Source: Thermoproteota archaeon (GTDB taxonomy: Archaea; Korarchaeota; Korarchaeia; Korarchaeales; Korarchaeaceae). Taken from it: a stretch of 64,000 bases of DNA. The position numbers were made by a program, and so were the translations under genes. This document shows positions 7,519 through 16,272 of the stretch, in pieces. The notes beneath the pieces are model-generated. The model was not told the origin of the DNA, did not search any database, and saw only the letters and a list, made by a program, of their open reading frames with translations. The stretch's first letter is position 1. The number at the start of each line of letters is the position of its first letter. Location: assembly GCA_027491735.1 (NCBI GenBank), contig JAOZGP010000005.1:1-64000 (forward strand), written 5' to 3'.

Positions 7519-8192
7519 CTAGGCCTGTCTGGTGCTTCGCTCCATATCCTGTATCCAGAGCTTGTTCCTAACCTGTGGGCTCCTGCCTTTATAAGCTCTA
7601 GGGCCTGCTCATAGGTCCTGATTCCTCCAGCGGCCTTTATTTTCAGTGACCCTCCGGAGATCTCCTTGAGCAGGAGAACGTCCTCCTTGATAACGGGCCT
7701 AACGTTGAACCCGGTCGACGTCTTAACGAAGGAGGCTCCTCCTTCCAGGACAGCTTTACACGCAAGCTCAGCCTCCTGCCTGGTGAGGAGCGGCAGCTCT
7801 ATTATCACTTTAACGTTTTCGATCCCCCTGGCTACTCTCACCACCTCTTTGATCTCCCTGACAACGAAGCTATACTTTCCCTCCTTAAGTGCGCCCAGAT
7901 TTATCACCATATCCAGCTCGTCAGCACCACGTTCCACTGCCTTCTTGGCCTCCAGCACCTTAGTCTCGATAAAGGTAGCTCCGAGTGGAAAGCCCACCAC
8001 ACAGGACACGAGAACATCTGAATCCCTTAGGAGCTTCTTAGCGTATTGAACGTGACAAGGGTTAACGCACACCGAGTAAAAACCTGCTTTCTTCGCTTCC
8101 ATCACTAGCAAGGAGATATCATCTGATGTTGCCTGAGGGCGGAGATTGGTGTGATCTATGTACTTGGCCAGCTGTTTTTTAGTCAGCTCCAC
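7515..8192 (-). CDS. deoC: Deoxyribose-phosphate aldolase DeoC
   Basis: Class I aldolase that cleaves 2-deoxyribose 5-phosphate to acetaldehyde and glyceraldehyde 3-phosphate, feeding nucleoside carbon into glycolysis. The TIM-barrel motifs are complete: IDHTNLRPQAT near the start, the strand ELDMVINLG with the catalytic Asp, FVKTSTGF with the Schiff-base Lys, and KAAGGIRTYEQAL with the second Lys. About 225 residues, normal for the family. I take the GTG at 8192 just before ELTKKQLAKYIDHT; another GTG at 8201 and an ATG at 8249 would extend into cmk. In either case it overlaps the end of cmk and is translated with it. Confidence 0.93.
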   Translation of the reverse strand: MELTKKQLAKYIDHTNLRPQATSDDISLLVMEAKKAGFYSVCVNPCHVQYAKKLLRDSDVLVSCVVGFPLGATFIETKVLEAKKAVERGADELDMVINLGALKEGKYSFVVREIKEVVRVARGIENVKVIIELPLLTRQEAELACKAVLEGGASFVKTSTGFNVRPVIKEDVLLLKEISGGSLKIKAAGGIRTYEQALELIKAGAHRLGTSSGYRIWSEAPDRPR

Positions 8193-8763
8193 CTGAACCA
8201 CCCCCAAGGCGGTAGACGATATATCTGCTAACCAGGTCGAAAACCTCATCTTCGTCTAGATGAGTCGTGTCTATCACTAGATTGAACACCGTGAGATCAT
8301 CACCGAGTTTGAAGCCATAAAGTCTTCTGTATTGATCTTTAGATGATTTATCCTTCTTCTTTATCGCTTTTTTGGCATCCTTAAAAGTGATCCCATCTCT
8401 TAAAGATACTCTACGAGCTCTTTCGTCTAGATCTGCCTTGAGATATATCTTTATGGCGTCTCCCCTATTGTATAGATAGGCAGCAGTCCAAGAGTCCACC
8501 ACCACGTCGTTTTCGTCCTGGAGCACGTTTAAGAGGAAATTGTCCACCTTCCTATCGAAGTCCTCGTTGAGAGATCTCTTTTGAAAAGCCTCTTCTCCTC
8601 TCTCTGACTCCCACCAACCTCTTTCTTCTAAGGATCCCTCTCCAGCTATAAGTTTTCTTAGAAGGTCTCCTCCCGAGAAATACTTAAGGTTAAACTCTTT
8701 GGCAAGCCTCTTAGCGAGGGTGCTCTTACCAGATCCAGTAAAACCTGTTACTATGATTTTCAT
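8179..8763 (-). CDS. cmk: Cytidylate kinase (archaeal type)
   Basis: A 194-residue P-loop kinase that phosphorylates CMP/dCMP. Walker A is GFTGSGKSTLAKRL at residues 7-20; the NMP-binding part follows (FSGGDLLRKL), and the lid region has RRVSLRDGITFKDA. It matches the short archaeal cytidylate kinases (Cmk family, about 180-190 residues). It starts three bases after the kae1 stop and runs into deoC, so it is part of the same operon. A different small-molecule kinase of the AAA_17 group is possible but less likely. Confidence 0.8.
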   Translation of the reverse strand: MKIIVTGFTGSGKSTLAKRLAKEFNLKYFSGGDLLRKLIAGEGSLEERGWWESERGEEAFQKRSLNEDFDRKVDNFLLNVLQDENDVVVDSWTAAYLYNRGDAIKIYLKADLDERARRVSLRDGITFKDAKKAIKKKDKSSKDQYRRLYGFKLGDDLTVFNLVIDTTHLDEDEVFDLVSRYIVYRLGGGSGGAD

Positions 8764-8766
8764 CTG

Positions 8767-9753
8767 TTAACACCCATTCAGATCGATCAACGGCCAGACT
8801 AGGTCGTCCAGTCGCCACGTTGACCTTATGTGGCTGGCCTCGATATCAACATGTTCCCCTCTCTGATGAGCCAGTATAGCGGTCCAAGCTATCATAGCTC
8901 CATTATCTCTGGCAAGAGAGGGAGGGGGGGTTGAGAACTTAACCCCTCGATCTTCACACATGATCTTAAGCTTTTCTCTGAGTTTAGGAGAAGCGGCCAC
9001 TCCCCCAACGAGCATGAGCTCTTTCTTCCTCGTGTGAGCCAATGCTCTCTCGGAGACCTCAGTTATCATTGAGAGGCAAACCTCCATGAAGCTCCATACT
9101 ACGTCCTCCACCCTTTCTCCCCTACCTATGCGCCTCTCAGCCTCCGTGACAATGCCGCTGAACGCCAGATCCATTCCCTTGACGGTATATGGTAGATCTA
9201 TCCACCGACCTTCTATCCTATCCATGTGTGGACCTGCTGGGAACGGGAGACCTATGATCCTCCCCAACTTCTCTTGAGCGTTTCCAAAGCCGATATCCAG
9301 AGTCTCCCCGAGAACGCAATATCTGTCTTCCACATGAGCTATTATCTGTGTGTTCCCTCCCGAGATGTATACGATTAGAGGATCTATAGCTCCAGTAACG
9401 AGCCTGCCTATCTCTATATGGGCTATAGGGTGGTTCACTCCGACCAAGGGAACCTTTAGCACCTGCGAGATCATCCTAGCGATGGCTCCTCCGATAGCCA
9501 GTGCTTGACCTATTCCTGGGCCTTGAGAGAACCCTACTAAGTCTATATCGCTTTTGGAGATCTGAGCTTCCTTAAATGCTGATCTTACAACTCTTGGAGC
9601 AACTTTTGAATGATGCTCCGCAAGATCGAAGGGTCTCATGCCTCCCTTCACAGAGACGTAGCTATCGGAGACGTTTGCCAGTATGTTCCCATCGGATGAT
9701 ACGATTCCGACCCCGAAGGTGTGGGCGGTTGATTCTATCCCCAGAGCTATCAT
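8767..9753 (-). CDS. kae1: Kae1/TsaD, tRNA threonylcarbamoyladenosine synthesis (KEOPS)
   Basis: Catalytic subunit of KEOPS, which transfers threonylcarbamoyl to A37 of ANN-decoding tRNAs. The ASKHA fold motifs are present: GIESTAHTFGVGI at the N-terminus, the metal site H108-x3-H112 (NHPIAHIE), ISGGNTQ, GGVAAS and ARDNGAMIAW. Length 328 residues, normal for an unfused archaeal Kae1; the Bud32 kinase, fused in some archaea, is not here and not next to it. First gene of a minus-strand operon, transcribed divergently from methionine aminopeptidase across 69 bases. Confidence 0.97.
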   Translation of the reverse strand: MIALGIESTAHTFGVGIVSSDGNILANVSDSYVSVKGGMRPFDLAEHHSKVAPRVVRSAFKEAQISKSDIDLVGFSQGPGIGQALAIGGAIARMISQVLKVPLVGVNHPIAHIEIGRLVTGAIDPLIVYISGGNTQIIAHVEDRYCVLGETLDIGFGNAQEKLGRIIGLPFPAGPHMDRIEGRWIDLPYTVKGMDLAFSGIVTEAERRIGRGERVEDVVWSFMEVCLSMITEVSERALAHTRKKELMLVGGVAASPKLREKLKIMCEDRGVKFSTPPPSLARDNGAMIAWTAILAHQRGEHVDIEASHIRSTWRLDDLVWPLIDLNGC

Positions 9754-9780
9754 CGCTCCACGACAGATATTGCCTGAGAG

Positions 9781-9793
9781 GTTATTTTTTAAC
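9781..9793. promoter_or_regulatory. Symmetric TATA-like element shared by kae1 and map
   Basis: The sequence gttattttttaac reads almost the same on both strands and lies 28-40 bases from both start codons (kae1 at 9753, map at 9823). It is the only TATA-like stretch in the 69-base divergent gap, so one element may serve both directions. Called by eye. Confidence 0.45.
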
Positions 9794-9822
9794 TTCCCTA
9801 AGGCCCTGAAGAGGGGGACAAA

Positions 9823-10719
9823 ATGGAGGAGCTCGAAGGATATGCCAAAGTCGGAAGAGCTCTGGCGTTAATACTGAGTAAATGGTCCTCCGCCATTAGA
9901 GAGGGAGACTCCCTACTTCATGTAGCGGAGGAAATCGAGGGAGAGATCCGCGGTCTTGGTTTTAAACCAGCCTTTCCGGTTAACTTGTCGCTTAACGAGA
10001 TAGCAGCTCACTACACCCCTCCTCCGGAGGACTGCTCTGTTGTACAGGAGGGATCCCTCCTGAAGCTTGATGTGGGAGTGGAGTTTGAGGGGTACATAGC
10101 TGATGCTGCTAGAAGTGTTTATTTTGATGACAGGCATGAACGTATGGTGGAAGTAGCGCGTCAGGCCTTCGAAGCAGCCACCAAGCTGATGAGGCCAGGG
10201 ACTAGGATAAGAGAGGTGAGCAAAGCGATATACGAGACCATTAAGTCTGAAGGATTCATCCCGATCAGAAACCTAGCAGGACACAAGATAACGAAGTACA
10301 AGCTGCACTCAGGAGTTGACATACCTAACTCACCAACCCTGAGCTTTTACAAGATCAAGGAAGGAGATGTCTTCGCCATAGAACCGTTCGTCACTGATAG
10401 GGAGTGCTCTGGCTTGGTCAAGGATGAGAAGATCGCCTATATCTTCTCGTTCAAGAGATCCGTGAGGACCTCCTCGTCCTTGGAGAAGAGGATTCTCAGA
10501 ATAGCTGCTAAAGATTTCCATGGATTGCCATTCTGTGCTAGATGGCTCATCAGCTCAGTTAGCAGGAAGGGCCTTGACAGAGCCTTGAGTGGTCTGGTGA
10601 GGAAAGGCGGCATATACGCCTATCCTGTGCTTGTGGAGGTGAATTCCTGTACTGTAGCCCAGTACGAAAACACGGTTTTCGTCACAAACAATGGTCCCGT
10701 TGTCCTCACTGAACTTTAG
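9823..10719 (+). CDS. map: Methionine aminopeptidase, type 2
   Basis: Removes the initiator methionine from nascent proteins. The pita-bread fold ligands are all visible: H63, D83 and D94 (KLDVGVEFEGYIADAA), H154 (LAGHKI), E187 (FAIEPF) and E282 (QYENTV). The insertion between H154 and the last glutamate is the type 2 (eukaryote-like) helical insert. Length 298 residues is typical for archaea. Ribosome site AGAGGGGGA upstream of the ATG. The Hjc gene follows 13 bases after the stop. Confidence 0.96.
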   Translation: MEELEGYAKVGRALALILSKWSSAIREGDSLLHVAEEIEGEIRGLGFKPAFPVNLSLNEIAAHYTPPPEDCSVVQEGSLLKLDVGVEFEGYIADAARSVYFDDRHERMVEVARQAFEAATKLMRPGTRIREVSKAIYETIKSEGFIPIRNLAGHKITKYKLHSGVDIPNSPTLSFYKIKEGDVFAIEPFVTDRECSGLVKDEKIAYIFSFKRSVRTSSSLEKRILRIAAKDFHGLPFCARWLISSVSRKGLDRALSGLVRKGGIYAYPVLVEVNSCTVAQYENTVFVTNNGPVVLTEL

Positions 10720-10731
10720 TGTGATGGAAAA

Positions 10732-11148
10732 ATGGTTAGGAAAGGTATTAGATCAGAAAGGTCCCTCCTGGACTTCTTATGGAGAAGTGGTATTGCCGCA
10801 TTGAGAGTGGCTGGAAGCGGATCCACGGGGCACCCGTCTTCTGATATAATCGCTGGATATCGTGGCAGAATTGTGATCATAGAGGTTAAAAGCACCAGAA
10901 AGGAAGTCATCTACTTGGATAACACAAGAGTGACGTCCTTAAGGATTCTGGCTGACAAGATCGGTGGCGATGCCTGGATAGCAGTCAGGTTCCTTCCGAG
11001 GAGAAAGTTCTTCTTCATAAGGTTGGAGGATTTAGAACCTGCAAGGAGGGGGTGGAAGATAAGCAGCGCGCTAGTCAACAGAAAGGGAGTAGATCAGTCC
11101 TCCTTTGTTCGAATTCTCCTGAAGGAGACATCCCAGATAGATGTTTAA
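10732..11148 (+). CDS. hjc: Holliday junction resolvase Hjc
   Basis: A 138-residue PD-(D/E)xK nuclease that resolves four-way junctions during recombination and fork repair. Catalytic residues E9 (RSERSLLDFL), D38 (GHPSSDIIA), E51 and K53 (IIEVKSTRK) are in the standard order, together with AGSGSTG just before the Asp. Length fits the family. It sits downstream of map on one transcript and converges with endA, the stops being seven bases apart. Confidence 0.96.
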   Translation: MVRKGIRSERSLLDFLWRSGIAALRVAGSGSTGHPSSDIIAGYRGRIVIIEVKSTRKEVIYLDNTRVTSLRILADKIGGDAWIAVRFLPRRKFFFIRLEDLEPARRGWKISSALVNRKGVDQSSFVRILLKETSQIDV

Positions 11149-11154
11149 CGCTTA

Positions 11155-12234
11155 CTATACACCGCTCCAGAAAACTCTGTAGTTGAGTAATCTTGTGGCC
11201 GTTATAACGCTAACTACGAGCTCCTTTCTTACGCTGGAAGCTATTCTCCCAGCCCTTATGATGTCGACGGGACTCACCTTCTCAGTGAGTCTGCCCACCA
11301 GACATAGGTAGGGTGCGTGATCTATGCCGGGGCCTTCCCTGTATATCATGTAATGGACGCCGTACTTCGGAGCTGGTTTAACCACATATCCTAGGTCTCT
11401 CCAGTATGTGAACACCTTCATCTTGTCATCGAAGTCTCTCTTTATCTCCCTGCCCAACCTCTCCAGATCGTCGCTCTTGATGATGCCCCCAACAGGATCT
11501 TTTATCTCTAAGATGCCTTTTTTGTTCAGATACAGGGCTTCAAGGATATTCAGCTGGAGGGGCTCCTCAAATCTGGTTCCTGGGGGCACTTTTTTAAGTC
11601 CGACGGGATGTCCCCAGAAACCGCTCGAATAAAGTTCATTTGCTACATCCCTGTCCCAAACGAACACCCTGTCGTAGATCAGAGTTCCCTCTCCACTAAG
11701 CTCTGGTAGTGCTCGATTTATCTTCTCTGGTTCATAGAGGGATGCTGTATAATATATCACGTCGAGCCTGTCGTCCACAACAGCCAGCAAGAGCTCCTTT
11801 CTCAACCTTCTGGCTGTAACTAAAGCGTCTATCAATTTCCTGTGAGGAAGAACAACTTCTTCCTGAAGGGGAAGGACAAGCTGTCTTCCCGCTTTTTCCC
11901 CGATTCTAGCTCCAGGTGAGTAGACCCTCAGAAAAGGAGTTTTTCGCTCCTGAACAACGACTAGGGATTTATCTCGGAGATCGGAGTAGACTACGAACTT
12001 CAGAAAATTGTCCCTCTTCTCCGTCACCATCTTCTTCAGAAGTTCCCTGAAATCCACGTCCATCTCCAACAATCCCTTCCTCGTGAGATATGCCACCTCC
12101 ACAAGATCTAGCTCTAGTTCTCCTTCCCTGAGCTCGCCGTACCCCTTGCTGTAGAGTTTCTTTACATCTTTTCCCTTTAAGATCAAGTGCTTCCCTCTCC
12201 AAAAGACCTTTAGGCGCTCCATGACCTCCACCAC
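11155..12234 (-). CDS. endA: tRNA splicing endonuclease EndA, fused two-unit form
   Basis: Cuts the bulge-helix-bulge at tRNA and rRNA intron borders. The C-terminal unit carries the catalytic triad: Tyr in MIY (298), H306 (GIDHAPYL) and K337 (RKELVV), with the His-Lys spacing of 31 seen in known enzymes. At 359 residues it is twice the size of the single alpha subunit; the N-terminal half repeats the fold without the triad, so the enzyme is likely a dimer of fused units, the architecture known mostly from euryarchaea. Start could be the ATG four codons in. RtcB and archease, the ligation partners, are elsewhere in this window. Confidence 0.9.
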   Translation of the reverse strand: MVEVMERLKVFWRGKHLILKGKDVKKLYSKGYGELREGELELDLVEVAYLTRKGLLEMDVDFRELLKKMVTEKRDNFLKFVVYSDLRDKSLVVVQERKTPFLRVYSPGARIGEKAGRQLVLPLQEEVVLPHRKLIDALVTARRLRKELLLAVVDDRLDVIYYTASLYEPEKINRALPELSGEGTLIYDRVFVWDRDVANELYSSGFWGHPVGLKKVPPGTRFEEPLQLNILEALYLNKKGILEIKDPVGGIIKSDDLERLGREIKRDFDDKMKVFTYWRDLGYVVKPAPKYGVHYMIYREGPGIDHAPYLCLVGRLTEKVSPVDIIRAGRIASSVRKELVVSVITATRLLNYRVFWSGV

Positions 12235-12237
12235 AAC

Positions 12238-13170
12238 TCAAAGCTTGTTCTCCAACCCATCGAAAAGAGTCTCAAGGACATTTTTAGCGAACTCAGCACC
12301 TATTTCTGGATCTCTCCCAGCAGACACATGATCTACGAAGGTTTGTAGTTCCTCTAAGAGAGGTTCCTTGCGCCTCAGGATCGGCATGAACGTTCCTTCG
12401 TGTTTGTCCAGAACTAGCTGTTGATTTAGGTAATCCAGAACTGCACTTCCATGGGATCCAGTGAACCTCATCCTCCTCACTCCTATGGGAGTGAGCCAGT
12501 TTGAAATTATTATTCCGGATGCTGCTGCCCCGTCATTGAAGTTCAGAAGGAAAACGACTAGATCTTCATATCTATCCGAGCTCTTCTTCGACACATAGGC
12601 CCTGGACTGAGGCCTGCTCTCCAGGAGCCACATTTGTACGTAGAGTTCATGTATCGCTAGATCCAAGGATACTCCGATGTTCCACCTTAGATTCCTCTTG
12701 GGGACTCTTCCTATCCTCTCAGAGGAAAGGACAAGTGGTTCACCCAACTCCTCCTTCTGAATTCTCTCCTTAAGGGCTATGACAGCTGGATTGAAGAGTT
12801 CTATGAAGCCGGGCATGAAAATTGATCCTGTCGATTTTATCTTGGAGATGAGTTTAAAGAGCTCTTGTCTGCTGGTCGACAGAGGTTTCTCTAGAAGCAC
12901 TGCCGCACCAGAATCCATGGCCAGTATCGCAGTCTCGGTCAGGTGTTGAGGCGTCACAGCTATGCTTACGGCATCGAGGTCCTCCCTCCGTATCATCTTT
13001 TCGATGTCTGTATACGCTTTGACGTTATACCTTTTAGCCAAAGCTCTAGCAGCGGATGGGTTGATGTCAGCTACAGCAATTAGATCAGCTCCAGAGATCT
13101 CACGGAAAACCCTTGCATGAGCACTACCAAACCAACCACAGCCAATGACTCCTACTCTAACGCGCCTCAT
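12238..13170 (-). CDS. Gfo/Idh/MocA family NAD(P)-dependent oxidoreductase
   Basis: A 310-residue sugar-dehydrogenase-like protein. The N-terminal Rossmann fold starts RVGVIGCGWFGSAHARVF (GxGxxG), continues with VADINPSAARALA, and has the family motif EKPLSTS at about residue 95. The C-terminal alpha/beta domain contains DLAIHELYVQMWL, where the His is the usual catalytic position. Substrates of this family are mostly sugars, inositols or nucleotide sugars; nothing here narrows it. The stop lies four bases before the endA start, so the two are co-transcribed, although their functions are not obviously linked. Confidence 0.88.
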   Translation of the reverse strand: MRRVRVGVIGCGWFGSAHARVFREISGADLIAVADINPSAARALAKRYNVKAYTDIEKMIRREDLDAVSIAVTPQHLTETAILAMDSGAAVLLEKPLSTSRQELFKLISKIKSTGSIFMPGFIELFNPAVIALKERIQKEELGEPLVLSSERIGRVPKRNLRWNIGVSLDLAIHELYVQMWLLESRPQSRAYVSKKSSDRYEDLVVFLLNFNDGAAASGIIISNWLTPIGVRRMRFTGSHGSAVLDYLNQQLVLDKHEGTFMPILRRKEPLLEELQTFVDHVSAGRDPEIGAEFAKNVLETLFDGLENKL

Positions 13171-13238
13171 TGAATCAGCCTTACAGAAGGCGGAGGAACT
13201 TTTTTGTATTTAAGACTTTAAACTCATCGCGACTGTCC

Positions 13239-14093
13239 ATGAATCGGCAGCTTAGTGCTTATGTCGAGCTGACAAGACCGAAGAATGCAATAATGTCGAT
13301 GCTGGGGACTCTGGTTGGATGGCTTACTGTTAGCACCACCATGAACTGCAACCTCCTTCTGGCCATTATGGTCCCCCCTCTTGTGTTAGCAGGTGGCAAT
13401 GCCATAAACGACTACTTCGATGTGGACATAGATCTAGTCAACAGACCGCACAGGCCGATCCCAAGTGGAAGGATTAGTAGAAGAGATGCTCTTCAGGTTT
13501 ACGTAATCCTCTCAAGCTCTGGAGTCTGTATTTCGCTTTTATTAGGGTTTATTCAGTTTACATTAGCGTTTATCTTCTCTGTAGCTTGGTACGCATACGG
13601 AAGGTGGATCAAGAGAACAGGACTTCCGGGCAACATGCTGGTGAGCGCTGGAGTAGCGTGTACGCTCATCTTCGGTGGCGTAACGGCGGGGACGCCTAAC
13701 CTAAGGCTTGCTCTGTACACCTTGATAGCCTTCTCGGTCAACCTCATGAGGGAGATCGTGAAGGATGTGGAAGACATCCCTGGAGATTTAGCTGTCGGGC
13801 TAAGGACCTTGCCGATAAGAGCAGGATCCAGAAAAACGGGGGTTTTTCTCTTCGCTCTTGGCGTACTGTCCGCAGTTTTATCCCTTCTTCCCATCGTCTT
13901 GGGACTGGTGGGTCTCCTGTATAAGGCCATAATAGCCCCTGCCCTGATCCTGTTGGTCGCCTCGGCTATCTATGGTCTTCGGGTAAATCAAGAGTTCGCC
14001 GGTAAGTTGTCCGGTATGTTGAAGATAGCTATGCTGCTGGGACTGCTTGCAATGATGTCAGATCCCCTTGCCGCTGGTTTTATCTGGAGATGA
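13239..14093 (+). CDS. UbiA prenyltransferase, likely digeranylgeranylglyceryl phosphate synthase
   Basis: An integral membrane prenyltransferase of 284 residues with about eight hydrophobic helices. The first Asp-rich motif is NAINDYFDVDIDLVNRPHRPIPSG (N57-D65 region) and the second is NLMREIVKDVEDIPGD. The N-terminus (LSAYVELTRPKNAIMSMLGTLVGW) is the form seen in archaeal GGGP geranylgeranyltransferases, which add the second isoprenoid chain of ether lipids. I take ATG 13239 because homology begins there; the frame is open to 13170 but this overlaps the divergent oxidoreductase. The geranylgeranyl reductase at 51913 would act later in the same lipid pathway. Confidence 0.88.
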   Translation: MNRQLSAYVELTRPKNAIMSMLGTLVGWLTVSTTMNCNLLLAIMVPPLVLAGGNAINDYFDVDIDLVNRPHRPIPSGRISRRDALQVYVILSSSGVCISLLLGFIQFTLAFIFSVAWYAYGRWIKRTGLPGNMLVSAGVACTLIFGGVTAGTPNLRLALYTLIAFSVNLMREIVKDVEDIPGDLAVGLRTLPIRAGSRKTGVFLFALGVLSAVLSLLPIVLGLVGLLYKAIIAPALILLVASAIYGLRVNQEFAGKLSGMLKIAMLLGLLAMMSDPLAAGFIWR

Positions 14094-14105
14094 GAGGGCT
14101 TGACC

Positions 14106-14918
14106 TTACGAGATCTCCTTGTATATGCGGATCAGAATCGATTTTCTTTCTAACACGCCTAACAGCTCTCTTTTCTCACTGAGGACAGGTAGCGCTGGTT
14201 CTCTGGCTTCTATAAACTTGCTAATCGCAGATCCTATCCTTTCATCAGGACTTAATACCTGCAGGAGTTCGTTCATCACGTCATCGACCAAGATCCTCCT
14301 AACAAAAGTATCCTGATGTACAATCTCCCTCTCTGTTCGAACCCTGTAGAAGGCCCACGCCAATGCCCTTTCCGTGACAACTCCAAGAAAATTGTTGCCC
14401 TCCACGACAGGTAGAATCCTGGCCCCTGTTTTCAGCATTATGGATCTAGCATGAACTATCCTGCTTATGGGCATCACCTTCGGGTAGGTCGTCTTCATCA
14501 GATCCTTAACGAACATGAGGCGAGGTTTGAGATTTCTTACCATATCCGTCTCGGAAACAACGCCTATTGGAAGGCGTTCTTCATCTACGACTGGTAGAAA
14601 GCTGAAGTCGTTCTCTATCATGAGCTTCATAGCATTTGTAATGCTGTCTTTGCGGTTTACCACAACAGGAGGTTCACTCATCACAGCACTCACGTGAATC
14701 CTCGTCGCTGGTGTGTTCTTGAACCTGGATGATCCCAGGACATCCATGAGATCCCATGTCGAGAGAACGCCCACAACTTTTCCCTCATCATTTGTTATTA
14801 CCAGGTGAGCTATCCTCCTATTATCCATGATTTCCAGGGCCTCTCCTATGGGCCTATCCTTGACCACACATATGGCTGGACTGGTCATTACGGTCTCAAC
14901 TGGATCTTCTCCCCGCAA
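14106..14918 (-). CDS. Protein with four CBS domains
   Basis: A 270-residue soluble protein made only of CBS domains, arranged as two Bateman pairs: starts at about residues 7 (VMTSPAICVVKD), 76 (VMSEPPVVVNRK), 140 (LMKTTYPKVMPISR) and 215 (VMNELLQVLSPDE). Bateman modules bind adenine nucleotides and regulate partners. No catalytic domain is attached, so the target is unknown. It overlaps the preceding CBS gene by 23 bases, and together with it and the next one forms a run of three CBS-only genes. Its stop is 13 bases from the converging UbiA gene. Confidence 0.9.
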   Translation of the reverse strand: MRGEDPVETVMTSPAICVVKDRPIGEALEIMDNRRIAHLVITNDEGKVVGVLSTWDLMDVLGSSRFKNTPATRIHVSAVMSEPPVVVNRKDSITNAMKLMIENDFSFLPVVDEERLPIGVVSETDMVRNLKPRLMFVKDLMKTTYPKVMPISRIVHARSIMLKTGARILPVVEGNNFLGVVTERALAWAFYRVRTEREIVHQDTFVRRILVDDVMNELLQVLSPDERIGSAISKFIEAREPALPVLSEKRELLGVLERKSILIRIYKEIS

Positions 14919-15762
14919 GGTGGACCCCTCTCACCACGCCTCTTTTGGTTAGCACCCCGACCAACTTTTTATTTTCTACTACCGGAAGACCGGGAACGTT
15001 CCACTCTAGCAGCAATCTGCCGGCATTTGAGATATCCATCTCAGGGCTTAAAAAAACATCTACTTCATGAACGAGCTCTGAGACCCTTCCCTGCTTGACG
15101 TCTATGGAGATTCTACCTGATCTAGCATCGAGAACCTCGTACTTCCCAGAAGCTTCTAGCCCAAAGAAGATTATATTGCTCTCGCTGAGAATTCCAAGTG
15201 AATTGGGCAACCGAACCAAAAGCACTTCCTCCTTTCCTGCGTAAAGCAAGCGAGCTGCTTTCTTCAGTGGAGTACCCTCTCGGAGGACAACAGGTCGTTT
15301 CATGCAATTCCTGACCTTAACGATTCCCTTGATCTCGTCAACGACAGCCCTCAATATGTCCGTCTTGGTTAGAATTCCCACAAGTCTGTTGTCTGAGACG
15401 ACTGGAAGCGAGCTTATTCTTCTTGTGGTCATCTTGGCCGCTGCCTCGATGAGGAGATCATCTGTTCCTACGGTTATGGGATTGGGAGTCATCACTCTAT
15501 CTACCAAACGACTTTCCCACGACCTCCATCTCCAAGGAGTCCCTCCCTTGGACATAGCCCTGAGAACATCAGAGATAGAAACTATCCCCAGGAGCTCCTC
15601 GCACTCGCCAATCACTGGAAAGTGGTGAAACCGCCTTTCCAGCATCAAATTCTTAATATAACCCAAAGTATCATATGAATGTATGACCGTTACCGGGGAC
15701 GACATGTAGTCCCTAACCTTAATGCCTGAGAACATCCTATCAATCCCTCGTACACCTAACAA
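14896..15762 (-). CDS. Protein with four CBS domains
   Basis: A 288-residue protein with CBS repeats at about residues 17 (VRDYMSSPVTVIHSYD), 90 (VMTPNPITVGTDD), 153 (CMKRPVVLREGTP) and 225 (VDVFLSPEMDISNAG), that is two Bateman pairs and no other domain. It resembles but is not a close copy of the downstream gene, so the pair is an old duplication. An internal ATG at residue 10 (MFSGIKVRDYM) is an alternative start. Probably nucleotide-sensing; partner unknown. Confidence 0.9.
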   Translation of the reverse strand: MLGVRGIDRMFSGIKVRDYMSSPVTVIHSYDTLGYIKNLMLERRFHHFPVIGECEELLGIVSISDVLRAMSKGGTPWRWRSWESRLVDRVMTPNPITVGTDDLLIEAAAKMTTRRISSLPVVSDNRLVGILTKTDILRAVVDEIKGIVKVRNCMKRPVVLREGTPLKKAARLLYAGKEEVLLVRLPNSLGILSESNIIFFGLEASGKYEVLDARSGRISIDVKQGRVSELVHEVDVFLSPEMDISNAGRLLLEWNVPGLPVVENKKLVGVLTKRGVVRGVHLAGRRSS

Positions 15763-15774
15763 GAAGCTGAAACC

Positions 15775-16266
15775 CTATACGAGGCCCCACCCAGGACGGC
15801 CTCTGGCCTGCCTTAGCTTTTCGGAGAGTATGAAGTATATGTGTGGAGCTATCTTTATTATGTCCCTAGCTGATATTATCCCGACCACTTCACCCTTGCT
15901 GTTCGTGACTATGAGTCTCCTTATCCCCTTCTCAACCATCTTCCTCGCAGCCTCCATCAATCCAGTGTTCTCTTTTACTGCTACCGGATCTCTGGTCATT
16001 ATCTCCTCGACTGAGACCGTATCAGGGGTTCTTCCAGGGAACTCGGCTACGTATCTCACTACAATATCTCTCTCAGTAACTATGCCAACCACCTTCCCGT
16101 TTTCTAGAACCACGACCGAACCTATGTTGTTCTCCCTCATCAACTCAGCTACATCCTTCACTGTAGCGTTAGTAGGAACTGAAATTATGTTTCGGGTCAT
16201 TACCTCCGATACAAAGAGGTTGAGATCATCTACGTCTCTCTTTCTGGGAGGAATAGGCGACAGCAT
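15775..16266 (-). CDS. Protein with two CBS domains
   Basis: A 163-residue single Bateman module: EVMTRNIISVPTNATVKDVAELM at about residue 20 and EIMTRDPVAVKENTGLMEAARKM at about residue 87. Each repeat has the standard IVTERDIV / IISARDII turn where adenosine nucleotides bind in this family. It sits between the RqcH homologue (7 bases upstream) and the four-CBS genes (12 bases downstream), so all four genes are likely one transcript. Confidence 0.9.
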   Translation of the reverse strand: MLSPIPPRKRDVDDLNLFVSEVMTRNIISVPTNATVKDVAELMRENNIGSVVVLENGKVVGIVTERDIVVRYVAEFPGRTPDTVSVEEIMTRDPVAVKENTGLMEAARKMVEKGIRRLIVTNSKGEVVGIISARDIIKIAPHIYFILSEKLRQARGRPGWGLV

Positions 16267-16272
16267 GAGAAA

